Below, piece by piece: positions 8,296 through 17,220 of a stretch of 64,000 nucleotides of DNA (positions within the stretch are counted from its first letter, which is position 1; every line of letters begins with the position of its first letter). The notes below the pieces were generated by a model. It had not been told where the DNA came from, did no database searches, and worked only from the letters and a program-made list of their open reading frames with translations. A program made the translations under genes and the position numbers. This DNA comes from an uncultured Chthonomonas sp. GTDB taxonomy: Bacteria; Armatimonadota; Chthonomonadetes; Chthonomonadales; CAJBBX01. The stretch lies in contig CAJBBX010000174.1 in NCBI GenBank assembly GCA_903951425.1, positions 24,642 through 88,641 of the forward strand. The letters run 5' to 3'.

Positions 8296-11200
8296 ATGTG
8301 CGCCTGTGTTCGGCTTCGTCCGTGGTTGGGTGTTCTGGCCCTGGCGGCCGGTCCATCGATCGGCCTTGCGGAAGGAGAGCCTGCTTCGCCGCGGATCCCT
8401 CCGGTAGCATTCGAGCGACACACAGGCCTTCACGGTGGCGGGGCCGAGTTCGTGGTGCGCACCGGTAGGAGAACGATCCTCGTCTCGGGCGGCGCAGCGA
8501 CGCTGTTCCTACCGGGCGATGGCGCCGGCAACCGAGCGCATGCCGTCCATGTCACGGTGGCCGGCGCCAGCCCGCGCGCCACGGCGGTGGGACTGGATAG
8601 GCAGCCTGGCGTGGTGAACTACCTCACGGGCGGAGACCGGAGCGGATGGCGCGTTCATGTTCCGATCTTCAGCCAGGTGAAGATTGCGAATGTTTACCGC
8701 GGCATCGACATGGTCTATGCCGGTGCACGTAGGCCCAACGCACAGGCTTCGGCTCTGGAGTTCGACTTTGTGGTGCGTCCCGGCGGCGATGCCTCGCGCA
8801 TCGGGCTGCGGTTCAAGGGAGCGCGAGCTCGTGTGGCTCCCGGCGGCGACCTGGTCCTTACGGCCGGCGCCGAATCGGTTCGGTTCCGCCGGCCTGTAGC
8901 CTTCCAGGTGCGGCGCGGGCGCAGGCAGGAGGTGGCGTGCGCCTTCACCGCCGCGGCAGGGCACGCAGGCTTTCGTCTCGGTCGGTACGACATCCGCCGA
9001 ACGCTGGTTATCGACCCGGTGGTCGAGTTTTCCACCCTCCTACCCGGCGGCGCAGCTGATATCGCGGGCGGCGTCTGCGTGGACGCCCAGGGCAACTCCT
9101 ACATCGCGGGTGCCACCGCCTCCACCGACTTCCTGACCAGCGCCGGGGCGTTCCAGCGCACAGCGCCGTCCGGTGGCAATGCGTTCATCACGAAGCTTTC
9201 GCCCGCTGGAAGCCTGATCTACTCGACCTACCTGGGGGGGTCCGGCGATGACTCCGCCGCCGCAATCCGCGTGGACTCCGCGGGATGCGCCTATGTCACC
9301 GGGGGCACCGCCTCGACGGACTTCCCTGTGACCCCGGGCGCGCCAGGACCCGTGGCGCACGGCCCGGGGCCGGACGCCTTTGTGACCAAGCTGAGCGCCG
9401 ACGGCGCCTCCGTCGTCTATTCGACCTACCTGGGCGGTGTGGGCGATGACAAGGGCACAGGCATCGCTCTGGGCGCCGACGGCAGCGCCTACGTCGGGGG
9501 ATCCACCGCATCCCCGGACTTCCCGACTGTCGCAGGGTCGTTCCAAACCGCGCATGCCGACGCCGGATGCGTTCGATCGGCCGATGGCGGCGCATCGTGG
9601 ACGCCCGCCGCGAACGGGATCGACACCTCCACCCTCTCCGTGCTTGCGATGGACCCCACGGCAGCGGGAACGCTCTATGCGGCCACTCAGGTCGGCGTGT
9701 TCAGAAGCGCCGATGCGGGCGCGACCTGGGCGGCGCTTGGATCCCAGCCGCCCGGGACCGTGACGGCATTGGCAGTCCACCCGCAGACCCCTACCACGCT
9801 CTATGCGGGAACCCAGTCCAACGGGCTCTACCGCAGCACGAACAGCGGCGTGACGTGGACGTCCGTCACCTACACTACAGTCCTGATGCCTGCGGCGAGC
9901 ATCACCGCCATCGCGATCTCGCGGCAGTCGCCGGCTTCGGTCTACATCATACATAACGGTGACTTCACCCGCAGCACGGACAACGGCATGACCTGGCAAC
10001 TGAAGAGTTACGTCAGCCCTACCACTGCCTTGGGGCTCCACCCGAGCCTGCCCGCGACCGTGTACGCCATCTCATCCGGGATTCTCTTTGCCACAACCGA
10101 TGGAGCCACCTCGTGGTCGCAATATGGCATGACCCAGGGCAAGGTCCAGGCGTTCAGCATCGCACCCTCTGATCCCAGCGTCTGGTATCTCGTAGCAGTT
10201 TCGTCAGTCCTCTCACCTGCCGCCATGGCTGTGAGCACCGATTCCGGCGTCCATTGGCAGACACGCGCCACCGGACTTCCGGCGGCGTCCACCGTACGCG
10301 CCATCGCCGTCGATCCGGTGAACCCGGCCGTCGCCACCGTGGGGCTTGACGTCGGCATGTATCGGACGGTCGACTTCGGCATGAACTGGACTGTCGCCGG
10401 CGGCGGGGTTGCACCCAGTGTGAAGGCGCTGGTGGCCGTGCCTGCCGATCCGCCCACGCTGGTGGCCGGGGTCGTGGCCGGGGCCGATGCCTTCGCCGCC
10501 AAGATCGCCCCCGGCGGTACGGCTCTTGCCTTCAGCACGCTCCTGGGCGGGCCTGGCGACGACGCCGGCGCGGGTGTGGCTGTAGATAGCGCGGGTTCCA
10601 TGGTCGTCGTCGGAACCACACTGTCAGCGCTCTTCCCGACCACGGTGGGCGCGCTCCAGCCGGTCCGCATCGGGAACGGAACGGGCGACGCCTTCGTGAC
10701 CAAGCTGAGCCCGGACGGCGCCGGCCTTGCCTACTCCACCTACCTCAACGGGTCGGCCGGCAGCGACGGGGTTGCCGTCGCGGTGGGCCATGACGGCACG
10801 GCGTACGTCTGCGGCAGCACCGACTCCGTGGACTTCCCTGCTACCCCGGGAGCCGCTCAACCGGTGAAGGCAGGCGGCCGCGACGCATTCATCGCTAAGT
10901 TAACCGCCGACGGCGCATCCCTCGCCTATGCCACGCTGTTGGGCGGCTGGTACGACGATCGGTGCCAGGCTATCGCCGTCGATCATGCCGGCGATGCCTT
11001 CGTGGCGGGCTCGACCTGTTCGGGCGACTTCCCTGCGACGCTGGGAGCTTACCGCGAAGCCCTGGGCAACAGCCCCCTGTACAAGTCAGCGGATGCCGGT
11101 GTGTCGTGGGCGCCTGCCAACCGTGGCCTGGGCGTGGACTGGGTGAAGGCGATTGCCATGGACCCCCAGCATCCTGCCACGCTCTATGCCGTGGGAGGTT

Positions 11201-13713
11201 TACAGGTTCAGGGCGTCTACAAGACCTTCGATGGCGGCTCAACCTGGTTCCCGGCCTCCGCCGGGATCCCGCCCACGGCGACATTGCGCAGCATCGCGGT
11301 GGATCCCATCACACCATCGACCCTGTACGTTGCGGCGTGGACCGGTTGCTACAAGTCCACCGACGCTGGAGCATCGTGGACGCTCCTGAAGGAGGGCTTG
11401 GCGAGAAACCCCTACCTTAACTCCATTGCCATCGATGCACAAGACAGGCAGACGGTCTACGCCGCGGACTCCGCAGGAGTGTACAAATCGACCGATGGCG
11501 GTCTGCACTGGGCGTCCTCAAAGTCCGGCATGCCCACCTACCCAAACCTGGCGTTCGTCGCGACCCACCCGGCCATGGCGGACCGGGTCTTTGCCGGCGG
11601 CTATGATGCGCTCTACGTCTCAGTGAACGGCGCCCAGACGTGGACGGCGGATACCGGCGCCAAGTGGTGCTACGGTTTGGCCTTCGATCCCAGCAATCCG
11701 GCCATCGTCTACGGCGCCCCGGGCACCGATGGCGGCATGAACAAGGTCTACAAGAGCACGAACTACGGCTCCGGCTGGTCCAGCGCCAGCTTTGGACTGC
11801 CGATCACGCAGTATGCCCAGGCCGTGGTGCTAGACCCGGTGACACCGTCGAACGTCTACATCGGCACCTCCGGCGGCGCGCGCCTGTACAGGAGTGTGAA
11901 CAGCGGAGCCGCCTGGGCTGCTCCCTCCGCCGGGCCCGCGCTCGACAAGGTGGTCGCACTGGCCATTGACCCATCCCACCCCGCAACTCTCTACGCAGGC
12001 GGGTCGGTCGCCAAGGTTTGGGATGCGTTCGCGGCGCGCATCACGCCCGGCGGCACGCGGGTCACCTATGCCACGTTCATCGGCGGCATCGGGGATGACC
12101 GTGGCGCAGGCATCGCTGTTGACGCCGAGGGCGTTGCTGTCGTGACGGGTCAGGCAGCCTCAACAGACTTCCCGACCACGCCGGGCGCCATCAGCCGGAC
12201 GCGCCACGGGGCCAGCGATGTATTCGTGACGCGGCTGCCGCTCGGTCCGTCGTCCACGGCCGACCTTGCTGCCTTCGATGCGTCAGGCTCACTGGGCCAG
12301 ACCATCTCCATCACGGCCAGGCTGACCGGCACAGAGGGCGTCGCTCTCCCGGGGCGATCGGTCACAGTTCGGGTGGCGGGCTATGACGCCGGCTCGGCAG
12401 TCACCGGCGCCGACGGCGCCTGCGCAGTTGCGTTCACCGTCCCGGACGAACTGGGCTTCGGCGACCACGCCGTGACCGCCGAGTTCGCCGGCGATAGCTG
12501 CTACTTCCCTGCCACGGCTTCGGCCACGCTGCGTGTAGCCGGGATTGTCACGGGTTTGTCAACTGAAGCAGTCATCGGCCGGCCCGGCGCCTCGGTCCAG
12601 CTGTCGGCCCGCCTCGTCCGCCCCTCCACCGGCGAGGGCCTGCAGGGACAGACGCTGGGATTGCTGGTCGAGGGAACCTCGATCGGCGCTGCCGCTACCG
12701 ACGCCACAGGCACGGCGGTCGCCCAGTATTCGATCCCGGTCTATCCGACGGTCTCACCCATGGCCATCGAGGCGGCATTCGCGGGCAGCGCCCCCTACAA
12801 CCCAAGCGCCGCCACGGCCGCCCTCACCATCGACCGCTACGCTACGGCGATGTCCGCGCCCGATCGCTCAGGCATCATCACCAATACGGTGGCGCTGAAG
12901 GCATTCCTGTGGCGCCTGCCCGGCAGCGTGTTCGTGGCCGGAAGGCCGGTTGGCTTCAAAATCGCGGGCACGGCCGTCGGTCAGGCTGTCACGGATGCGC
13001 AGGGCATGGCCATGCTGCTCTGGCCCATCTCGGCGGGGACTGCCACCCGGACGATCACTGCCACGTTCGCGGGCGATGCCGGCTATGCGGCCTCATCGGC
13101 TGCCGCCACGCTGACGTCTCGAACCGTCTCCACGAAGGTGTACGTGGTTGACCGAACCGCCAAGGTGAAGTCCTATGTGGTCCTCAAAGCCTATCTGTTT
13201 CTAACCAACAACGCCCTGGTCGTGGGTAAGCCGGTGACGGTGAAGGTGGACGGGACGCCGGTAGGTACGGCGAATACGAACCCATCCGGCTGCACGCAGT
13301 TCGGCTACACCGTGCCCGATGGCGCTGGTGCAGGTTCGCGGGTGATTCGCGGTGAGTTCGCGGGCGATCCGGGTTACATGGCCTCGGCGAGCAATGGCAC
13401 GCTCACGGTCACCAAGGGCAACCTGTACATCTGGCCGTACGTCCGATCAGGCAGGGCCGGCACGGCCCATCCCCTCCGCGCCTACGTGCGCAGCTTGCCG
13501 GACTATCTGGTCCAGACGGACAAGAGCCTGGCGTTCAGCGTGAACGGCACGGTTATCGGAACGGCAGCGACTGGGGCTGATGGCTGGGTCTCCGTGGTCT
13601 GGGCCATCCCGGCTGGTGAGGCGGTCGGTGCACACGACGCGCTGGCCGAGTTTGCTGGGGATGCATCGTACCTGCCGGTATCAGCGACCACCACCTTCAA
13701 TGTGGTTCCTTAG
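8296..13713 (+). CDS. Giant exported SBBP / BNR-propeller / Ig-repeat protein
   Basis: An exported 1,805-residue repeat protein. ATG 8296 follows GGAGG by six bases and starts a signal peptide (MCACVRLRPWLGVLALAAG). Order of parts: a DUF7948-like domain to about residue 240 (NYLTGGDRSGWRVHVP, LEFDFVVRPGGDASRI, TLVIDPVVEF), then SBBP beta-propeller blades of the YSTYLGGSGDD type. Two arrays of BNR/sortilin-like repeats interrupt the blades (YKSADAGVSW, RSADGGASW, LYAATQ). Five Ig-like modules of about 92 residues end the protein, each closing with a FAGD-x-x-Y-type motif. No cell-wall, PEP-CTERM or type IX sorting tail is seen. Such proteins are presumed to bind surface or extracellular ligands; no catalytic residues are evident. 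Internal repetition may cause assembly errors. Confidence 0.85.
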   Translation: MCACVRLRPWLGVLALAAGPSIGLAEGEPASPRIPPVAFERHTGLHGGGAEFVVRTGRRTILVSGGAATLFLPGDGAGNRAHAVHVTVAGASPRATAVGLDRQPGVVNYLTGGDRSGWRVHVPIFSQVKIANVYRGIDMVYAGARRPNAQASALEFDFVVRPGGDASRIGLRFKGARARVAPGGDLVLTAGAESVRFRRPVAFQVRRGRRQEVACAFTAAAGHAGFRLGRYDIRRTLVIDPVVEFSTLLPGGAADIAGGVCVDAQGNSYIAGATASTDFLTSAGAFQRTAPSGGNAFITKLSPAGSLIYSTYLGGSGDDSAAAIRVDSAGCAYVTGGTASTDFPVTPGAPGPVAHGPGPDAFVTKLSADGASVVYSTYLGGVGDDKGTGIALGADGSAYVGGSTASPDFPTVAGSFQTAHADAGCVRSADGGASWTPAANGIDTSTLSVLAMDPTAAGTLYAATQVGVFRSADAGATWAALGSQPPGTVTALAVHPQTPTTLYAGTQSNGLYRSTNSGVTWTSVTYTTVLMPAASITAIAISRQSPASVYIIHNGDFTRSTDNGMTWQLKSYVSPTTALGLHPSLPATVYAISSGILFATTDGATSWSQYGMTQGKVQAFSIAPSDPSVWYLVAVSSVLSPAAMAVSTDSGVHWQTRATGLPAASTVRAIAVDPVNPAVATVGLDVGMYRTVDFGMNWTVAGGGVAPSVKALVAVPADPPTLVAGVVAGADAFAAKIAPGGTALAFSTLLGGPGDDAGAGVAVDSAGSMVVVGTTLSALFPTTVGALQPVRIGNGTGDAFVTKLSPDGAGLAYSTYLNGSAGSDGVAVAVGHDGTAYVCGSTDSVDFPATPGAAQPVKAGGRDAFIAKLTADGASLAYATLLGGWYDDRCQAIAVDHAGDAFVAGSTCSGDFPATLGAYREALGNSPLYKSADAGVSWAPANRGLGVDWVKAIAMDPQHPATLYAVGGLQVQGVYKTFDGGSTWFPASAGIPPTATLRSIAVDPITPSTLYVAAWTGCYKSTDAGASWTLLKEGLARNPYLNSIAIDAQDRQTVYAADSAGVYKSTDGGLHWASSKSGMPTYPNLAFVATHPAMADRVFAGGYDALYVSVNGAQTWTADTGAKWCYGLAFDPSNPAIVYGAPGTDGGMNKVYKSTNYGSGWSSASFGLPITQYAQAVVLDPVTPSNVYIGTSGGARLYRSVNSGAAWAAPSAGPALDKVVALAIDPSHPATLYAGGSVAKVWDAFAARITPGGTRVTYATFIGGIGDDRGAGIAVDAEGVAVVTGQAASTDFPTTPGAISRTRHGASDVFVTRLPLGPSSTADLAAFDASGSLGQTISITARLTGTEGVALPGRSVTVRVAGYDAGSAVTGADGACAVAFTVPDELGFGDHAVTAEFAGDSCYFPATASATLRVAGIVTGLSTEAVIGRPGASVQLSARLVRPSTGEGLQGQTLGLLVEGTSIGAAATDATGTAVAQYSIPVYPTVSPMAIEAAFAGSAPYNPSAATAALTIDRYATAMSAPDRSGIITNTVALKAFLWRLPGSVFVAGRPVGFKIAGTAVGQAVTDAQGMAMLLWPISAGTATRTITATFAGDAGYAASSAAATLTSRTVSTKVYVVDRTAKVKSYVVLKAYLFLTNNALVVGKPVTVKVDGTPVGTANTNPSGCTQFGYTVPDGAGAGSRVIRGEFAGDPGYMASASNGTLTVTKGNLYIWPYVRSGRAGTAHPLRAYVRSLPDYLVQTDKSLAFSVNGTVIGTAATGADGWVSVVWAIPAGEAVGAHDALAEFAGDASYLPVSATTTFNVVP
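9568..10480 (+). repeat. First nested BNR/sortilin-like repeat array
   Basis: About 300 residues of repeats around S-x-D-x-G-x-x-W (SADGGASW, STNSGVTWTS, STDNGMTW) with LYA and IAVDP-type strands. The array splits an SBBP blade: GSFQTAHADAG lies before it and DAFAAKIAPGG after it, segments that are contiguous in the uninterrupted blades. Confidence 0.7.
11071..12020 (+). repeat. Second nested BNR/sortilin-like repeat array
   Basis: A second array of the same repeat class (YKSADAGVSW, YKTFDGGSTW, YKSTDAGASW, YKSTDGGLHW). It lies between GAYREALGN and DAFAARITPGG, so it interrupts its SBBP blade at the same point as the first array. Confidence 0.7.
12241..13710 (+). repeat. Five tandem Ig-like modules
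   Basis: Five modules of about 92 residues, each with a central G-x-x-V-x-x-x-V-x-G or similar strand, a D-x-x-G turn and a terminal F-A-G-D/S-x-x-Y strand (AEFAGDSCY, AAFAGSAPY, ATFAGDAGY, GEFAGDPGY, AEFAGDASY). They resemble bacterial Ig-like repeats that act as spacers or adhesion modules. Confidence 0.75.
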
Positions 13714-13762
13714 GTGGTCCATCAGGACCGGGACGAGCAGGCGACCACCGTGAGGATCCGGC

Positions 13763-15052
13763 ATGCAACGAGACTTCAAGGCTGACCCTCGAGGCTGCGG
13801 TCTGGCCCGTATTGGCACGCGCTTCCTGGCGGCGCTGGTTCTGCTGGTCGCCATGGCGCCGGTACAGGCCTTGCCGAGGTCCGCCCCGCCGCAGGACCCG
13901 ACCTACCTGACGATCCTCGGGCAACCCGAGGAGTTCGCGAAGGAGTTCCCGGTCGCGCCTCCCGCGAGCAGCAGGCAGATCGGCTTCGGCATCGTCCTCT
14001 ACACGCTGAACACGGCGGCGGCGGAGCTGCGGCGGCAGACGGAGGAGGCGCTGGACAAGGCTGAGCGGACCGGCTATCCCGTCCTGATCCACATGGATGA
14101 CTGGAACTTCCCGGCGGCGTCGCAGGACCCGGCCATGGCGGAATGGTCCGCGTTCCCGCGGCCGGGAGAGAAGCGTGGCCCGGTGATTCGCCGGCGCTGG
14201 ATCAACTGGGGCTCATGGATCGTCGCCGGAGCGCCGCCGAACACCGAGAGCCCCGCCTTCCGCGCCGACATGCGCTTGCGCGTCCGATCGGTCGCCGACC
14301 CGGTCGCCGGACGCCTCAAGCGGTGGCGGGCCGAGGGCAAGGCGCACCTCCTGGCCGGTCTGGTCGTGGGATGGGAGTCGGGCTATTACACCATGGACGA
14401 CTTCCGCCCGGGCGAGCGTCCGCGGGCAGGGGCCGAAGTCCTGGGCGACGACGAGATCGGCCGCGCGGGATACGCCGCCCTGACGGCCCGGCGCCAGAGC
14501 GCGGCCACCGTCCGGAAGCTGGCGGCGAGGACCAGGCGCTCGGAGCCGGAGGTGATCCACGACCTGATGGTCGGCGTCGTGCATGACTACACGGCGTTCC
14601 TGTGCGGGGTCTGCCGGGCGGCAGGCGTGCCGCGTGAGCGCATTTACACGCACTACACGGGCATCGGCGCCCTTGCCCCGGACGCCGTGCCGGGTCCGCT
14701 CCGGGCCGATGGCCGCAACATGCCGCTGCGAGCCGCCGTCAACGGGGCGTCGCGGCCGGGCATCACCGCCACGCTGCCCTGGACCGACGTTCCGCGCGCC
14801 GCCGCCGCGTTTCGGGCGGAGCGCCGCCGCGAGTGGGGCGCCGTGGAGATCGAGTTCACAGATGTCACGCGCGGCGAGGAGCCCGCGCTCAAGTTCCTGG
14901 AGTCGCTGAGCGGGAGCGGCGCTCGGGTGATGTGCATCTACGGCTGGTGGGAAGCTCCGGAGCACACCTTCGGCGTGCGCGGCAGCGGAGCCGTGCCGGC
15001 GATGAAGAGGTGGCTCTCCGGCGGGCCAGACCCGAACCGGCCAAACCGGTAA
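13763..15052 (+). CDS. Exported protein, TIM-barrel-like, unknown function
   Basis: A 429-residue protein starting 49 bp after the giant repeat protein, with GAGG seven bases before the ATG. The N-terminus is a long signal peptide (about residues 20-36, RFLAALVLLVAMAPVQA). The mature part begins RSAPPQDPTYLTILGQPEEF and continues with alternating helix/strand sequence typical of a barrel: GYPVLIHMDDWNFP, LLAGLVVGWESGYYTMDDF, WGAVEIEFTDV and MCIYGWWEAPEHTFGV. Several acidic residues sit at strand ends, and VGWESGYY and VEIEFTDV could carry catalytic carboxylates, but I cannot assign a GH family. A broken paralogue lies 1.3 kb downstream at 16370, so this is the surviving copy of a local duplication. 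Confidence 0.7.
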   Translation: MQRDFKADPRGCGLARIGTRFLAALVLLVAMAPVQALPRSAPPQDPTYLTILGQPEEFAKEFPVAPPASSRQIGFGIVLYTLNTAAAELRRQTEEALDKAERTGYPVLIHMDDWNFPAASQDPAMAEWSAFPRPGEKRGPVIRRRWINWGSWIVAGAPPNTESPAFRADMRLRVRSVADPVAGRLKRWRAEGKAHLLAGLVVGWESGYYTMDDFRPGERPRAGAEVLGDDEIGRAGYAALTARRQSAATVRKLAARTRRSEPEVIHDLMVGVVHDYTAFLCGVCRAAGVPRERIYTHYTGIGALAPDAVPGPLRADGRNMPLRAAVNGASRPGITATLPWTDVPRAAAAFRAERRREWGAVEIEFTDVTRGEEPALKFLESLSGSGARVMCIYGWWEAPEHTFGVRGSGAVPAMKRWLSGGPDPNRPNR

Positions 15053-15481
15053 CGAGTTCCAGCAGCCGATAAGTCCTTTGTCGCCCACGGGCGATGTCTG
15101 CTCAAGCGGCTTCGCATCGTTCGGTACGTCAGCGGCATAGGCACAGTCGACGGCTGTGAACATCAAGCAGACAGCCAGCAAGGCCGCCGTATAGGTGACA
15201 CAGTGTAGTTCCCATCTCGTCAGTACCCGGCCATCCGTGGCTCTTCGAGGTGACCAGCCCGATCAGGCCGGACGAGTCCAGCGGCAGCTGCACATCTGCG
15301 TGGATCATGCATGCTGTAAGTGCTGCGTTCCGTCTGGAACGGTCCTCCGCCAAGGAAGCCGGGAGGGCACTCCACCGTGCGTGCGGTTGCATCGACCGGC
15401 TGGCTGTCGTCGGCCACGCGGTTACCCCGCGGTCACCGACTTCGGTCTCCGGTTGGTCGTCACCGCCGCTGCACGGTTGCG
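15053..15481. other. Gene-poor stretch with a possible truncated exported-protein start
   Basis: No intact gene is visible. On the minus strand about 15181-15060 reads like an exported-protein N-terminus: hydrophobic LLAVCLMFTAVDCAYA, then ADVPNDAKPLEQTSPVGDKGLIGCWN. It then runs into the antisense of the 13763 gene. It may be the head of a gene whose body was lost. The remaining 300 bp shows nothing coherent on either strand. Confidence 0.3.
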
Positions 15482-16189
15482 CTACAGCGTCTCGCCGGTG
15501 TAATCCTGCGCGCGGAACAGCTTCCCATACGTCCCGTCGTCGATCAACGCAGGGACGAGGGCGCCGGGCATCACAGTTTCGACCGCGTTGGGTGCGCTCG
15601 GCCCGCCGAGGTCGGTGCGGAGCCAGCCAGGGTCCAGCAGGTTCATCAGCACGCCATCGGCGGCAAGCCGGCCGGCGGTGTCGAGCACGAACTTGTCAAC
15701 GGCGGCCTTCGAGGCTGCGTAGGCGTTCATCTCGGGCTGGTCCTTGACGCCGGACGTCACGTTGACGATTCGCCCCCACTTGCGCTCGACCATGCCCGGG
15801 CCGAAGGCGAGGCAGATGCGGATCAGAGAGATCGTGTTAACCTCGAAGCTGGCCCTAAAGTCCTCTGCCGGGATCGTCATCCAGTCGTGGCGGTACGGTG
15901 TCATGACGGCTGCGTTGTTGTAGAGGATGTCGATGCCGGGTGTTTCGGTAAGAGCCTTCGAGATCAGAGCGTCGACCTGCGTCTGGTCAGAGAGCTCCGC
16001 GCCGATCTGAAGCACGTTCACGCCCTTCGCCGACAGCTCTGCCGCAAGCGCCGACGTGTGATCGACGTGTCGGCCGTGCAGAACGACGCTGCAGCCGCAG
16101 TCGGCCAACCCCAGGCTGGTCTGCCGCCCTACTCCCCGGCTTGCGCCGGTGACGAGCGCCCACTTCCCCTTAATGGTTGTCCTGTCCAT
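15482..16189 (-). CDS. Short-chain dehydrogenase/reductase
   Basis: A 235-residue SDR-family NAD(P)-dependent oxidoreductase. ATG 16189 has GGAGG seven bases upstream and gives the standard SDR start (IKGKWALVTGASRGVGRQ). The longer ORF from 16381 adds 64 residues unlike coding sequence. Family blocks: TGASRGVG cofactor loop, LYNNAAV (NNAG-type), the catalytic Ser within VNVTSGVKD and the YAASKAA Tyr-x-x-x-Lys pair. VLMNLLDPGWLRTDLGG is the usual post-active-site segment. The active site is complete. An SDR of this type could act on a sugar, alcohol or keto acid; nothing narrows it. It sits alone between damaged genes. Confidence 0.9.
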   Translation of the reverse strand: MDRTTIKGKWALVTGASRGVGRQTSLGLADCGCSVVLHGRHVDHTSALAAELSAKGVNVLQIGAELSDQTQVDALISKALTETPGIDILYNNAAVMTPYRHDWMTIPAEDFRASFEVNTISLIRICLAFGPGMVERKWGRIVNVTSGVKDQPEMNAYAASKAAVDKFVLDTAGRLAADGVLMNLLDPGWLRTDLGGPSAPNAVETVMPGALVPALIDDGTYGKLFRAQDYTGETL

Positions 16190-16369
16190 GACGTGACCTC
16201 CAGGTGTTGCCGGCTTCCGATCTCGGCTGCAGCCATGGTACCCCGGCTGGGATGACGGTCGTGTCGCTGCCTCGGACGCGGTAGCATAACTCGTGCGGGC
16301 ACACCGACCGCGTTTCCCGCCGGGTTCCGTCATCGCAGGAGCGGCCGAGCGGTCACAGGAGATGCGGGC

Positions 16370-16655
16370 ATGCGACGACAATTGGCGTCTGTCCCTCGAA
16401 CCTACGGTCTGGCCAGTTCGGGCGCGCGCCCCGTGGTGGCGCTCCTTCTGCTGGTCTGTACGGCAGTTGCACTGTCCCTGCCGCGGTCCGGTGCACCGCA
16501 GGACTCGACCTGCCTGACGATCCCCGGACAGCCCGAAGAGTTCTCCAACGCGTTCCGGCCGCGCCCCCGGCCAGCAGCAGGCAGATCGGGTTCGGCATCA
16601 TGCTTTCTACGCTGAACACGCCGGTCGCTGATCCGGTCGCGAGGCGTCCGAATGC
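16370..16655 (+). pseudogene. Broken paralogue of the 13763 exported-protein gene
   Basis: From ATG 16370 the frame mirrors the start of the 13763 gene: signal peptide, then SLPRSGAPQDSTCLTIPGQPEEF against RSAPPQDPTYLTILGQPEEF. At about 16556 one base is missing relative to the intact copy and the homology moves to another frame (PAAPPASSRQIGFGIMLSTLNT). Directly after TLNT it jumps to VADPVARRPN, which matches VADPVAGRLK about 90 residues further on in the intact protein. A frameshift plus an internal deletion leave a non-functional remnant. The resemblance is also clear at the DNA level, pointing to a local duplication. Confidence 0.75.
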
Positions 16656-16776
16656 AGGGCAACGGCAATGCAGCCACTCGACATCGACCGATGGCGAGAA
16701 CGTGCTTCGAGGCCCTCACGCGGGCCGCATCTCGGCCGGCGCCCTTCGGGTCCTACACGTCGCCGGCCCTGTGGAC

Positions 16777-17220
16777 CATCCGCACATTTCGGCCCAAATG
16801 CTGCAGTGCCACCTGGACCCAAGCCACGATTGGGCGTCCTTTCCGTCGGATCACGTTGACCGGTGCGTCAGTCGGATGGCGTCGCACTTCCGGGTTGGCG
16901 CTCGGACGCGGATCTGCGACTTCGGATGCGGTCCTGGCCTGTGGACAACCCGGTGGGCCCGGCTCGGTGCCGCCGTGACCGGGATTGACCTGTCGGAGCG
17001 CTCCATCGACTACGCGGTCAGCCGCGCCGAAGAACAGCGTCTACCGATAAGGTACATTGTCGCAGACTACTTGGAGATCCAGCTGGCGGGTCCCTTCGAT
17101 GTAGTGACGATGTTCCATGGCGACTTCTCTGTGCTCAGCCCCGATCAGCGTGCTCGGATGCTCAGGACGTTCCGGCAGGTGCTGGCTCCCGGTGGCCGCG
17201 TCATCCTGGATGTGGACTCG
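16777..17220 (+). pseudogene. SAM-dependent methyltransferase, ends lost
   Basis: The middle of track ORF 16600..17346 is a class I methyltransferase domain of about 148 residues. It carries the SAM-binding motif ICDFGCGPGLWTTRWA, the acidic second-strand motif VTGIDLSERSIDYA, FDVVTMFHGDFSVLSP and the post-motif LAPGGRVILDVDS. N-terminal family sequence begins about HPHISAQMLQCHLDP, but it is fused in frame to the upstream paralogue remnant rather than to its own start. After VILDVDS the frame runs into the antisense of the beta-helix gene, so the C-terminal portion of a typical enzyme is gone. The chimeric ORF is open, but function is doubtful. Confidence 0.65.

Noticed and set aside
14213-15181. 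Minus-strand 322-residue ORF with an initial hydrophobic stretch
   Set aside because: Beyond the first 40 residues it is the antisense of the 13763 gene with shadow composition; only the head is noted as a possible remnant.
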